From Elusimicrobiota bacterium (GTDB taxonomy: Bacteria > Elusimicrobiota > Elusimicrobia > UBA1565 > UBA9628): a stretch of DNA of 64,000 nucleotides. How positions within the stretch are numbered: the first letter of the stretch is position 1; each line of letters begins with the position of its first letter. Both the position numbers and the translations under genes were made by a program. Below are positions 16,334 to 24,562 of the stretch, piece by piece. The DNA lies in assembly GCA_028868375.1 (NCBI GenBank), contig JAGWUP010000010.1, forward strand, positions 51,300 through 115,299, given 5' to 3'. Under the pieces are notes generated by a model, which had not been told where the DNA came from, made no database searches, and worked only from the letters and a program-made list of their open reading frames with translations.

Positions 16334-17706
16334 CGGAACCCAAGCGGCGCACCCCCGTCGCCGCCGACGTCGACGTGCTGGTCTGCGGAGGCGGGCCGGC
16401 CGGCTACTGCGCCGCGATCGCCGCGGCCGAGGAGGGCGCCGGCGCGCTGCTGGTCGAGCGCGGCTCGTTCTTGGGCGGCTCGGCCACCCAAGCCCTGGTG
16501 CTGCCGCTCATGACCTTCCACGCCTCCCCATCGGAGCAGATCGTCCGCGGCGTCGGCCAGCGCTTGGTCGAGGAGGTCATGCGGCTGGGCGGCGGTCCGG
16601 GCCATGTCCCGGACCCCTTGGGCTGCGCCGCGACCATCACTCCGGCGGACCCGGAGGCCCTCAAGCAGGCCGTGCTGGGCCTGACCGCGCGCTCCGGAGC
16701 CCGCCTGCTGCTGCAGAGCTCCGTCGTCGCACCGCTGCTCTCCGGCCGCAGGGTCTGCGGCGCCATCGTCGAGAACAAAAGCGGCCGCCAGGCCCTGCGC
16801 GCCAAGGTCGTCGTCGACGCCACCGGCGACGCCGACCTGGCCTTCCGCGCGAAGGCCCCCTGCGTCTACGGCCGGGAATCCGACGCCTTGGCCCAGCCGA
16901 TGACCCTGATGTTCCGCATGTCCGGCGTCGACGGCGCCGCCGTGCGGGCCGCCATCCGCGAGAATCCCGACGACTTCGTCCTCTCGCCGGAGGCCCGCCG
17001 CGACCTCGACTCCCTGCCCATCCTGGCCGTCTCCGGCTTCTTCTCCCTGGTGCGCAAGGCGCAGGCCGAGGGCCGCCTGGGGGACTTTCGCGACCGCGTG
17101 CTCTACTTCGAGCTGCCGCGCGCCGGAGAGGTCATCGTCAACATGACGCGCGTGCTGCGCCGAAGCGGCGTCGACGCCGCCCAGTTGACCGCGGCCTCCC
17201 TGGAGGGCTACGAGCAGGCCCGGCAGGCGGAGGAATTCCTGCGCCGCGACGTCCCCGGCTTCTCGCGGGCGCGCTTGGTCGAGCTGGCCTCCCAGATCGG
17301 CGTGCGCGAGACCCGGCGCATCGTGGGCCGCGCGACGCTCGGCACAGACGACGTCCTGGAGGGCCGCCTGCCTGCGGACGGCGTCGCCCGCGGGGCCTTC
17401 CCGATCGACCTGCACTCCCCCGACGGCTCGGGGCTGACCCTCAAGCGGATGAAGCCCGGGGCCTCCTACTCGATTCCCTACGGCTGCCTGCTGCCGAAAA
17501 ACCTCGAGGGCCTGCTGGTGGCCGGCCGCGCCATCTCGGCCAGCCACGAGGCCGCCGCCTCCGCGCGCTTGTCTCCGACCTGCATGGCCCTGGGCGAGGC
17601 CGCCGGCGTGGCCGCGGCCCTCTCCTGCGCGCGCAAGCTGCCGCCGTCGAAACTGAAGGTCGCCGAGCTGCGCCGCCGGCTGCTCGAGCGCGGCGCGGTC
17701 GTCTAG
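16321..17706 (+). CDS. FAD-dependent oxidoreductase (FAD_oxidored family)
   Basis: 461 residues. The dinucleotide fold VDVLVCGGGPAGYCAAIAAA and the typical family motif GSFLGGSATQALVLPLM lie at the N terminus. Later come VVVDATGDADLAFRAKAP and a C-terminal FAD-closing segment, LLVAGRAISASHEAAAS, then TCMALGEAAGVAAALS. Members often have glycan or polyol substrates and sit in catabolic clusters. It is the last gene of the coupled operon that starts at the response regulator. A perfect hairpin begins in its stop codon and may end transcription. Confidence 0.88.
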   Translation: MDFVTEPKRRTPVAADVDVLVCGGGPAGYCAAIAAAEEGAGALLVERGSFLGGSATQALVLPLMTFHASPSEQIVRGVGQRLVEEVMRLGGGPGHVPDPLGCAATITPADPEALKQAVLGLTARSGARLLLQSSVVAPLLSGRRVCGAIVENKSGRQALRAKVVVDATGDADLAFRAKAPCVYGRESDALAQPMTLMFRMSGVDGAAVRAAIRENPDDFVLSPEARRDLDSLPILAVSGFFSLVRKAQAEGRLGDFRDRVLYFELPRAGEVIVNMTRVLRRSGVDAAQLTAASLEGYEQARQAEEFLRRDVPGFSRARLVELASQIGVRETRRIVGRATLGTDDVLEGRLPADGVARGAFPIDLHSPDGSGLTLKRMKPGASYSIPYGCLLPKNLEGLLVAGRAISASHEAAASARLSPTCMALGEAAGVAAALSCARKLPPSKLKVAELRRRLLERGAVV

Positions 17707-17723
17707 GCCGGCGTCAGCCGGCC
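17706..17723 (+). terminator. GC-rich hairpin at the operon end, also present at 51085
   Basis: GGCCGGC-GTCA-GCCGGCC forms a 7-base-pair stem with a 4-base loop beginning in the TAG stop. There is no T-tract, so intrinsic termination would be imperfect. The same sequence in the same position relative to a TAG stop occurs at 51085-51102. Confidence 0.5.
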
Positions 17724-17768
17724 TGCGACAAGTCCGGACGAGACGATTGCGTGCTGCCGGCGATTTTC

Positions 17769-18710
17769 CTAATGAGCGGCCGGCAGGGTGAAGTAGAACC
17801 GCGAGCCTTTGTTCGGCTCGCTCTCGACATGGAGCTCGCCGCCGCTGGCCTCGATCAACTGCCTGACGCGGCGCAGGCCCTTGCCCGTGCCCTGGGCCAT
17901 CGCTTGCGCGGCCTGCGTGCGATAGCTGCCGGTGAAGATATTCTTCATATCTTCTTTCGGAATGCCGATGCCGCTGTCGATGATCTCGAAGAGCACACCC
18001 CCATCCGACCGGCTGGCCTTGAGCGTCACCGTTCCGCCCTCGGGCGTGTACTTGGTCGCGTTGTCGACCAGGTTCTTCAAGGCGATCATCAAGGCCGGCT
18101 TGTTGCCGAGCACATTGGGGAATCCCTCGGCCGTCTCCAAGTGGAACGTAATGTTCTTCTGCTTGGCCCTGTCCTCGAACGGCTCCATCGCCTTCTTGAG
18201 CAGGTCGTTCGCGGACGGCTTCGTCCGACTCAGGCTCAAGGACCCGTCCCTGCCTGAAAGCAGCTCCGAATAGTCGTGGACTATCCCCAAGCCTGACTCC
18301 ACCGAGCGCCGCATCGAAACCAGCATGTCTGATCCTTGAGAATTGCCGTCGAACTGGCGGGACAGAGCTTGAAGCTGCAGCGACATGCCCAATAACTGCG
18401 ACAACAACGGCCCCCTGGCCTGATGGAATTGCGCCCCATCCCCGTCTAGCGCCCCTACCGTCGCTTTCATCTGGCGAGCAAGTCCTAGAAGCGGATGATC
18501 CTGCGGCAATTTTAAAAGCTGCGCATATCCGTAGATTGCCGTCAGCGGAGCTCTTAAATCATGAGCGAGATGCCCGGCGATGTCCGGGTCCAGAGCCTCC
18601 GGCGCCGGCGGCGCCGAGAGGGCGAGAATCGCTTGGGGAGGCTCGACGGACGCCCGCGGCTCGGCGGCATACGAGCGGGACAGGCCCAGCAACAGCAGCA
18701 AGGCGATCAT
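17769..18710 (-). CDS. Sensor-type histidine kinase with no recognisable sensor domain
   Basis: 313 residues. A short hydrophobic N terminus (signal peptide or single anchor, IALLLLLGLSRSYAA) leads almost directly into the dimerisation/phosphoacceptor helix HLAHDLRAPLTAIYGYAQLL. The ATPase has the N box NLVDNATKY, the G1 box IIDSGIGIPKEDM and the G2 region QGTGKGLRRVRQL. No PAS, HAMP or periplasmic loop is present, so signal input is unclear. No response regulator is adjacent; the orphan regulator at 8921 is a possible partner. A TATCCT box lies six bases before the ATG, so the transcript may be leaderless. Confidence 0.85.
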   Translation of the reverse strand: MIALLLLLGLSRSYAAEPRASVEPPQAILALSAPPAPEALDPDIAGHLAHDLRAPLTAIYGYAQLLKLPQDHPLLGLARQMKATVGALDGDGAQFHQARGPLLSQLLGMSLQLQALSRQFDGNSQGSDMLVSMRRSVESGLGIVHDYSELLSGRDGSLSLSRTKPSANDLLKKAMEPFEDRAKQKNITFHLETAEGFPNVLGNKPALMIALKNLVDNATKYTPEGGTVTLKASRSDGGVLFEIIDSGIGIPKEDMKNIFTGSYRTQAAQAMAQGTGKGLRRVRQLIEASGGELHVESEPNKGSRFYFTLPAAH

Positions 18711-18827
18711 GCTATAAGGATAGCCGGAGCGGCCGCGCGAGCCAGGGCCATTGGGGGAAGCCCGGATGGTGCCGAAGGACCCGGGCCCGCGAAAGGATGC
18801 TCCACGCCGTCAAACCCCGGCCGCCGA

Positions 18828-18857
18828 TTGCATTGGCCGGGCCGCTCTGGCTACAAT
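18828..18857 (+). promoter_or_regulatory. Promoter of tRNA-Leu
   Basis: TTGCAT (18828-18833) and TACAAT (18852-18857) are 18 bases apart, and the -10 box ends 8 bases before the tRNA 5' end. It also serves as a local reference for what a housekeeping promoter looks like in this genome. Confidence 0.65.
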
Positions 18858-18865
18858 GTCGGGGA

Positions 18866-18949
18866 GCCGGCGTGGCGGAACTGGCAGACGCAAGCGACTC
18901 AAAATCGCTCGGGCTTACGCCCTTGTGGGTTCGACTCCCACCGCCGGTA
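18866..18949 (+). tRNA. tRNA-Leu (anticodon CAA)
   Basis: An 84-base cloverleaf with acceptor stem GCCGGCG/CGCCGGT (one G-U pair), anticodon stem AGCGA/TCGCT with CTCAAAA loop (anticodon CAA at 18900-18902), a long class II variable arm GGGCTTACGCCC, T arm GTGGGTTCGACTCCCAC and discriminator A. CCA is not encoded. The long variable arm and A73 identify leucine; it reads UUG. Confidence 0.96.
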
Positions 18950-18986
18950 GGTTTTTCCTTAGGGCTTGCCGTCCGGTTCTAGGGCC

Positions 18987-19616
18987 TCAGAAACTATACG
19001 AAACAGGAATTTTCGCGTTCCGCGCCCAGTGCTTGCTCCAGACTTTCTGAATATTCACTGATATCCGTTCATCGCCGTCTCCCAGCCTGCCTTTCCAGAC
19101 GATGCGCTGCGTGACGAGATCGCCGCTCTGCGAAAATGGGAGCTCGGCAAATAGCCCCGTGCGGATGCCGAACTCTCGTTTTCTTGGCGCCTGCTCGAGC
19201 TTCAGAGAGCCCGCGTAATTCTCCAAGGTGCGCCGGACCAGCAGCAGGCAGTAGCTGCCGTCCGCCCGATTAAACCCGCAGACATGGATTCCGTTGGCCT
19301 CCGCCCGAAGGTCTTCCTGCTCAAAGGCCGGGGACTGGAGAAACCGGTTGGCCTGCTTTAGGGTTAGAACGTTGCCACCATCCCCACTGACGGTGGGAAT
19401 CTCCCGCAGCTGCAGCAGCGAGGGAAAAGCCCCGGCCATCGCGATCTTCTCCTTCTCGAGGCGCTGATAAGACCGCATTTGTCCAATCAGCTTCCCTCCC
19501 TGCTTGATCGCCTGATCTTGCCAATCGCCACCCGCGCGGCCCGGCGCGGCGCCGGCGCTAAAAGCGCCGGAAACCAACAGCGCCAACATCATCCCGACCG
19601 TCTTGAACTGCCTCAT
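18987..19616 (-). CDS. Secreted protein of unknown function
   Basis: 209 residues from the ATG at 19616, placed after a strong AGGAGG site five bases upstream. The signal peptide is cut near SGAFSAGAAPG. The mature part has a coiled, charged stretch (GQMRSYQRLEKEKIAM), two cysteines (HVCGFNRADGSYCLLLV, likely a disulfide) and a beta-rich C terminus ending AKIPVSYSF. I recognise no family. Upstream lie two TTTAGGCCC elements of the kind found before other exported-protein genes in this window. Confidence 0.7.
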   Translation of the reverse strand: MRQFKTVGMMLALLVSGAFSAGAAPGRAGGDWQDQAIKQGGKLIGQMRSYQRLEKEKIAMAGAFPSLLQLREIPTVSGDGGNVLTLKQANRFLQSPAFEQEDLRAEANGIHVCGFNRADGSYCLLLVRRTLENYAGSLKLEQAPRKREFGIRTGLFAELPFSQSGDLVTQRIVWKGRLGDGDERISVNIQKVWSKHWARNAKIPVSYSF

Positions 19617-19681
19617 CAAGTCCTCCTCGATCCTTCGAAACTCGAACTATGATAGCAGCGCGGCCGGCGGCGCGACAGAGG

Positions 19682-19710
19682 CCTTGGGCCTAAACGCGGC
19701 CGGGCCTAAA
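19682..19710 (-). promoter_or_regulatory. TAGGCCCAAGG-type upstream element, copy 1
   Basis: Read on the minus strand, TTTAGGCCCAAGG (19694-19682) and TTTAGGCCCG (19710-19701) lie 66-94 bases before the start of the secreted protein gene at 19616. The same core is found before four other genes for exported proteins: 23606-23628, 29397-29410, 39661-39670 and 49308-49318. Confidence 0.45.
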
Positions 19711-19734
19711 TGCCTATCCTGGGACCCGGCCGGG

Positions 19735-22700
19735 CTACGGAGCAAGCTCGGTCAACTCTGCTCCGCCAAGACCCAAATGCCTGTCGAGAATATCGACGAA
19801 TTTTCGGACGTAAGCGCGCATGTTGTCGAGCGCGGTGGCCTGCGCGGGACCCTGCGCGAATTGGCGGGCGACCCCAATGCGCTTCGGCTCCGGCCTAATG
19901 ACGCCCTTAAAATGCTCCCGCAGCGACGAGGTTTCGCCGAAACTCAAGCGTTTTTCGCTGTCGGGACGCTTGGTCTCTCCCGGATAAGGATATTCGAGCA
20001 GACGGTAGAACTCTCGCTCCGTCAGGTTGCCCGCGCGCGCCACGGCCGTGATCTTCTCCACGTACCACGCCATGGGGTTTGCCTCGATGATGTCCCGGAC
20101 GATATGGTCTTCCATGTCGCGCAAGACCAGCCCCAGCTTCTCGACGACCTCGGCCGGGAGCTGCTCGAACTCCGCGTAGCGATAGCCCTGCTGAAACGGA
20201 AGGCGCGCCAGCGTGCCGCCTTGCGGAGCGAATCCCAGCTCGAAGAGCATCTTGTACAAGAGTCTGGTGGCCGACTGTATGTCGCTGCTTGCTCCCGGAG
20301 AGATGTCCAGCACCGAGCGGTCGTTGAGCGGATCGGGGCTTAAGAAAATCCTCTCGAGAGCCCGCGAAGCGAGGCTCGTATAAATGGAGGCCAACACCGC
20401 CCCAGCGCTACGCGGGTGCCCGGAAAACTTGACGTAGCCGCCTATGCCGGGCTTCGGCTCGTAAACCTGCATGGACTCGAAGCGCTGGCCGAGGCGGACG
20501 CGGGTGTAAGCATGCCCGAATTCATGGACAGACACATGGAGGCGATTTTCGCTGATCTTGCCGCTGACCCGCATCGGGGGAAAATAAAGCGCGACCTTTT
20601 TCTTGTAGATTTGCGAAGGCTTGTCGGCCGTGTCGCTTCGAACGACCATGCCGATGACGGTCGTCGTTCTAGGCTTATAGTCAAGAGTGATCGTCGCCGG
20701 TTTGCCGGCGTAAGGGGCGCGGCGGTCCATGCTGCGGAGCGCCGCCTCGAGGTCGGCAGCGATCTTGATGCGGCTTAGGACGGAGGTGTAGCGCGCGCCT
20801 TCCGAAGGCACCATCGTCTCTTGGAGCAGGTATTTGCGGTAAGCGGGCGTAACGACAAGCCGGACGTGCTCGGGATTGCCGCCCTCCTGGTCGCCTAGAC
20901 GCTCATTGGCGACCGCGTCGACCTGCAGGCCGACGACCTTCGCGTAATCCTCCTCCGTCAACGGCGCCATGATGTGCAGCTTCGGCATCAAGCGGTTGAC
21001 CGTGTCGGGCAAGAACATCGTGCCCATGAGCCATTTAACGGACCAGAGTCGTTTTTTGTTGTCTTCCCAGACCTTGCGCACGTCCTCCGCCGATGTGAAG
21101 CGCGGATCGGCGACGAAACCGAAGCGATCGACGGCGAAGTTCATCGTGACCCCGATGAAGGCCCTGCGGAGATCGAGATTACGCGAGTGCAGCGAGAAGC
21201 CGCCGCTCGACATCGTCGAGGCTAGGCCGTTGTTGAGCAAGTCCTTGACGACAGCCATGATCGGGCGGTCCTTCTGATTGCCATCCCGGTCGAGCTCGAA
21301 GGCCTTGTCCATCTCCTCGAACAAGACGATGTATTTGCCGCGCCAATTCTTCTCCGCCTTGGCCTTTTCGATCTTGTCTTCCATCATGTCGAAGAAGCCG
21401 TCGACGCTTTTCTTGTCGTCGGAGGCGTAAGCCTGCAGATTGATCTTGATCAGGGGAATATCGAGGACCTTCGCCATCAGCTCGAAGAGGGCGCTCTTGC
21501 CGATGCCGGGAAACCCGGCGAAAACGAGAGAGGAGGGCTCCTTGCGCGCCGGGCCGCGGCGGCCCAGATATGCGTTCATCTCGCGCTCCGCCAGGGCCGT
21601 GAATTCCCCCTGGCCGATCAGCTCCTTATCGAGCTCGGCGGCCAGACCATGCGCGAGGGAAGCGTTCTCCGGAAACCGCGCCTTGATGATGTCTTTGACC
21701 CGATACGGCCTAGGCGGGGCGGCCTGGCCTTGAGACTGCGCGGGCGGTACGATCGCGACGTTGTCGGGCGTCTTGAACAGCGTCAAGGCCGGGTCGAATG
21801 GCACCGAGAAGGCAAAGCTTCGGCCATCCGCCCAGGCCCCGCCGCGCTTGAGCTCCGGGGTGACGGTGATCAGCGCCGATTGGGAGTCTTCATCGAAGTC
21901 GATGTCGATGCGCCGGGGCTGGTCCAGAGAACGATCCCCGACGGCGCTCGCGCGCGCGCCGTCTTCGATCAACTGCTCCATCAGCATGTCGGCGGCGGCG
22001 ATCGTTTCCCGCGCTCCCGAAGGCCCGAAGCTGGTCGTGCGGGCGAGGAAGTCGAGCAAGGCGTCGGTGTAGTTGACCGTAAGCCTGCGGCTTGCGTTGG
22101 GACCCTGGGTGTTGCGCTCGATGGCCACCGCGATGGTTTGGCGCGTGACCTTCTTATAGTCGGCCTCGTTGAGCGGTTTTAGGATGATCGTGTTGGGAGC
22201 GATGCGCCCGATCGTGTTGGTCCTGAACAACTTGGCCAGGACCTGGTATTTGGCCGAGCGCCGCGTGCTGATCCAAGTATGAAATGCGGCGAAGTCGGGT
22301 ATCTCGAAATCGAAGAAATCTTTTTCTTTTCCGAGGGCCGTGGCCGAGAAATGCTGCAGCTCACCCGGTGCCAGGTTCATCGTCGTCACGACGAAGACGT
22401 TCGAGAGATCGAGCCCGACCGTGCCGGGCCTGGTCCCGGGCAGCTTGCCGTCGTTGAGGACCCTGTTGAGCGTGCCGATGAAGGAATTGCTCTCTTCGGA
22501 TTCTCCGCCTTGCTTGGAACCCGTGTGTTCAGGCAGTTTGTCGAGCTCCTCCAAGAACAAACACACAGGCTTGCCCGGATTTCGCGTCAGATAATCCTTC
22601 AAGCCAGAGACGAGGTCTCGAGAGAGCATCGAGTCCTTCACGTAATTTTGCGCGTCGAGGCGCAGCGTCGGGATGCCGACGGCCTCGATCTGGTCGAGGA

Positions 22701-23511
22701 TCATGCTCTTGCCGATGCCGGGCAGACCGATCATGTGTAGAGCGACGGGGTCCTTCGTGCGTTTGCCCACGTTCTCTAGATACTGGACAAGGCGCTCCTG
22801 AACGACCGCGGCGGCGGCTTCCTGCCCGAAGACGGTCCCGTTGATCTTGTCGGCAAGCTGATAGGCTCTTGCGATCAATTCCTGCTTGGGCTTGTCACCG
22901 AAGCGCGCCGCGGCGATTCCCCGGCGGCGGTAGGCGCCGCGGGCTGGCCCTTCCGGTTGCTCCGCAGGCTCGGCGGACGCCAGTGTCTTCGCGGCCGCGC
23001 GTGGAGCCTTCTCGCCGCTCCGGCTTCGCCTGGAAGCGGACTGGCCCGAGCCCTCCGAATTCGAGAATGATGCGCGAGGGGCATTGTCCCAGGCCGACAT
23101 CGAGAATTCATGCAGTTGGCCGGCCGATAAATGTCCAATGTCTTCCACGGAGAGGCCGGACAACGACTCGCCAAGAGAAAGCTCTAGGCGCAGGCGATCC
23201 GGGGCGTTTGCCGCAACGGCCCTAGGCGCCCCCTCGAGCGCGTGGACCTCCTTGGCGCGGCCGATGAATGCCCCAATCCTCTCGGCCATCGGCTGCGGAA
23301 CCGAGGAGATCGCGCTGGCGGGCCCCGGTTCGAGCTCCTCTCCCAACCCCGTTTGGGCAGGAGAGAGCCCCGAGATGATGACCTCGAGCGGCACGATCGG
23401 CTGGACCTCCTTGAGGCCGGCCGCGAACAGGGGGACGGAACTCGCAGCAGCGAGGAAAAAAACGAAGAATCGGCGCGCACTGGCGATCCAAACAAATTCA
23501 CGTGGTTTCAT
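19735..23511 (-). CDS. Tandem AAA+ ATPase fused to an FtsH-like (M41) zinc metalloprotease domain
   Basis: 1258 residues from the ATG at 23511 (a TTG six codons earlier is possible). A signal or anchor sequence (RRFFVFFLAAASSVPLFAAG) is followed by a disordered 200-residue segment. The first AAA+ module has Walker A GLPGIGKSM (about 262) and Walker B CLFLEELDK. The second has GFPGIGKSALF (about 665) and IVLFEEMDK. Both end in a Clp-type sensor-2 Arg (GPSGARETI; SEGARYTS). The C terminus has HEFGHAYTRVRLG (zinc ligands H996 and H1000, catalytic E997) and GASSDIQSATRLLYKMLF with D1077 as third ligand, as in FtsH M41. Two HCLR-type AAA+ modules joined to M41 is an architecture I do not know. Probably a membrane-tethered unfoldase-protease; its side of the membrane is uncertain. 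Confidence 0.8.
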   Translation of the reverse strand: MKPREFVWIASARRFFVFFLAAASSVPLFAAGLKEVQPIVPLEVIISGLSPAQTGLGEELEPGPASAISSVPQPMAERIGAFIGRAKEVHALEGAPRAVAANAPDRLRLELSLGESLSGLSVEDIGHLSAGQLHEFSMSAWDNAPRASFSNSEGSGQSASRRSRSGEKAPRAAAKTLASAEPAEQPEGPARGAYRRRGIAAARFGDKPKQELIARAYQLADKINGTVFGQEAAAAVVQERLVQYLENVGKRTKDPVALHMIGLPGIGKSMILDQIEAVGIPTLRLDAQNYVKDSMLSRDLVSGLKDYLTRNPGKPVCLFLEELDKLPEHTGSKQGGESEESNSFIGTLNRVLNDGKLPGTRPGTVGLDLSNVFVVTTMNLAPGELQHFSATALGKEKDFFDFEIPDFAAFHTWISTRRSAKYQVLAKLFRTNTIGRIAPNTIILKPLNEADYKKVTRQTIAVAIERNTQGPNASRRLTVNYTDALLDFLARTTSFGPSGARETIAAADMLMEQLIEDGARASAVGDRSLDQPRRIDIDFDEDSQSALITVTPELKRGGAWADGRSFAFSVPFDPALTLFKTPDNVAIVPPAQSQGQAAPPRPYRVKDIIKARFPENASLAHGLAAELDKELIGQGEFTALAEREMNAYLGRRGPARKEPSSLVFAGFPGIGKSALFELMAKVLDIPLIKINLQAYASDDKKSVDGFFDMMEDKIEKAKAEKNWRGKYIVLFEEMDKAFELDRDGNQKDRPIMAVVKDLLNNGLASTMSSGGFSLHSRNLDLRRAFIGVTMNFAVDRFGFVADPRFTSAEDVRKVWEDNKKRLWSVKWLMGTMFLPDTVNRLMPKLHIMAPLTEEDYAKVVGLQVDAVANERLGDQEGGNPEHVRLVVTPAYRKYLLQETMVPSEGARYTSVLSRIKIAADLEAALRSMDRRAPYAGKPATITLDYKPRTTTVIGMVVRSDTADKPSQIYKKKVALYFPPMRVSGKISENRLHVSVHEFGHAYTRVRLGQRFESMQVYEPKPGIGGYVKFSGHPRSAGAVLASIYTSLASRALERIFLSPDPLNDRSVLDISPGASSDIQSATRLLYKMLFELGFAPQGGTLARLPFQQGYRYAEFEQLPAEVVEKLGLVLRDMEDHIVRDIIEANPMAWYVEKITAVARAGNLTEREFYRLLEYPYPGETKRPDSEKRLSFGETSSLREHFKGVIRPEPKRIGVARQFAQGPAQATALDNMRAYVRKFVDILDRHLGLGGAELTELAP

Positions 23512-23551
23512 CAGGGCTGATTTTCTCAAAACAGGCCGCGGCGGAACTGAG

Positions 23552-23628
23552 GCTTAGGACCTAACAAAGCCTTGGCATTTGACCCACCGTTTGGGGACGA
23601 TGGTGCTAGGTCTAAGGGCCTAGGACCC
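23552..23628 (-). promoter_or_regulatory. TAGGCCC/TTAGGTCCTAA upstream element, copy 2
   Basis: Upstream of the AAA-M41 gene, the minus strand carries GGTCCTAGGCCCTTAGACC (within 23628-23606) and the palindrome TTAGGTCCTAA (23564-23554). These resemble the TAGGCCC/TAGGACC words before the other exported-protein genes. The transposon inserted directly beside this element. Confidence 0.4.
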
Positions 23629-23631
23629 GGC
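23624..23631. repeat. Left target-site duplication GACCCGGC
   Basis: GACCCGGC directly abuts the left inverted repeat and is repeated exactly at 26442-26449 beyond the right end. An 8-base duplication is the size expected for IS1595-family insertion. Confidence 0.9.
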
Positions 23632-23654
23632 GGGGATTATCCCTTTCGCAAAAC
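23632..23654 (+). repeat. Left terminal inverted repeat of the transposon
   Basis: 23 bases, GGGGATTATCCC then TTTCGCAAAAC, identical in reverse complement to 26419-26441. Confidence 0.9.
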
Positions 23655-23658
23655 GCGG

Positions 23659-23928
23659 TTAATGCGGGATTTTTAGAATGGTCTGAATGGTCGCCAAATC
23701 AGATTGAAGATGAAACATGAATGACAGGGCGTAGCCGAATGCGCTTGCAGCAACTACGACGAAAATCCCAATGGCCCACTTCGCGGTTGATTTTGAGATG
23801 CAATTGTGGGCTTGCTCATGCGCCTCTTTTATCTTCTGCTCCAATTCTCTCCGCAAATCAGTCAAATCGTCATAGCCTGTGGTGCTGTCAATGGGAACGC
23901 GCTTCTCATTCTTTGGCCGCTGAGTCAT
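23659..23928 (-). CDS. Small membrane protein, transposon passenger
   Basis: 89 residues. A charged N-terminal half forms an amphipathic helix (LRRELEQKIKEAHEQAHNC), followed by one membrane span (AIGIFVVVAASAFGYALSFMF) and a short C-terminal tail. No family recognised. Its ATG overlaps the preceding stop by four bases, so it is co-translated with the PH-like passenger protein and could anchor it to the membrane. It is the last gene before the left transposon end. Confidence 0.6.
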   Translation of the reverse strand: MTQRPKNEKRVPIDSTTGYDDLTDLRRELEQKIKEAHEQAHNCISKSTAKWAIGIFVVVAASAFGYALSFMFHLQSDLATIQTILKIPH

Positions 23929-24398
23929 TTCTGATTCCTCGGCTGCTGAACGACCCGAATGGCTGCGTCCACGTTCTGAAAGAATCTTGTAATGTTATCG
24001 CTCTCTGCGGCGGCGGTATAGGTTAGACCAAAGTTGCCGCCCTCAAAATTCACCGACAGGGAGATTACATCGGGGGACTCAGCGGACTCTTTGGTGATCT
24101 TCCGATTAACTCCCCCTTTGATTTGGTTTAGGAATGCCGCATAGGAGCGAACCTCCTGTCCCTTGATAACAACTTTTATCAGCCTAATGTTGGTAAGGAC
24201 ATAGAGGATCGTTACATCTTCTTTGTTCGGATTTGTAGCCCCGAAAGCAACATGAGACTTGAAAGTATCTCCGTTTATTGTCTCAGCCAGGAATTTCTTA
24301 AATGAAGTCTGTTCGAGAGGATAATTGCGGAAAGCAATCCCAAATACCTCATCAAACAGTTTGCTCGGAATTTCGCTCATAAATAGGCACTTCGCCAT
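23925..24398 (-). CDS. Possible bacterial PH-like domain protein, transposon passenger
   Basis: 157 residues with no signal peptide or membrane span. The stretch VTILYVLTNIRLIKVVIKGQ, the long basic strand INQIKGG-type segment and SLSVNFEGGNFGLTYTAAAE before a C-terminal helix ITRFFQNVDAAIRVV follow the pattern of bacterial PH (YokE-like) domains, in which a lTnkRli strand and a final helix are typical. This assignment is from pattern only. It overlaps both neighbours and is carried on the IS1595-family element. Confidence 0.6.
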   Translation of the reverse strand: MAKCLFMSEIPSKLFDEVFGIAFRNYPLEQTSFKKFLAETINGDTFKSHVAFGATNPNKEDVTILYVLTNIRLIKVVIKGQEVRSYAAFLNQIKGGVNRKITKESAESPDVISLSVNFEGGNFGLTYTAAAESDNITRFFQNVDAAIRVVQQPRNQK

Positions 24399-24562
24399 CT
24401 GGCAACTGTCATGTGAGATATTCCTAGCATTTCAGCAATCTCCCGGGTAGATAGCTCCTTGCGTAGAAGCGGGACGATGTAGCGCCGCCAAACCAGTTCG
24501 CCAACCTTACCGCCGAGCGTGACCTGCGGCGGGGCCTTTCTTCGTGATCTGCGCTTTTTCAT
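24377..24562 (-). CDS. Small helix-turn-helix protein, transposon passenger
   Basis: 61 residues, very basic N terminus (KKRRSRRKAPP). The C-terminal half is a helix-turn-helix: LSTREIAEMLGISHMTVARWRSAYL, as in resolvase/transposase-type DNA-binding heads. It could bind the transposon ends or act as the repressor for the palindromic operator at 25629-25649. Its ATG overlaps the stop of a 39-codon frame upstream, and its end overlaps the next start by 22 bases. Confidence 0.6.
   Translation of the reverse strand: MKKRRSRRKAPPQVTLGGKVGELVWRRYIVPLLRKELSTREIAEMLGISHMTVARWRSAYL

Noticed and set aside
15537..18257. 906-codon plus-strand frame crossing DUF4127, the FAD oxidoreductase and part of the kinase
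   Set aside because: Arg/Pro/Ala-rich out-of-frame reading of three well-supported genes.
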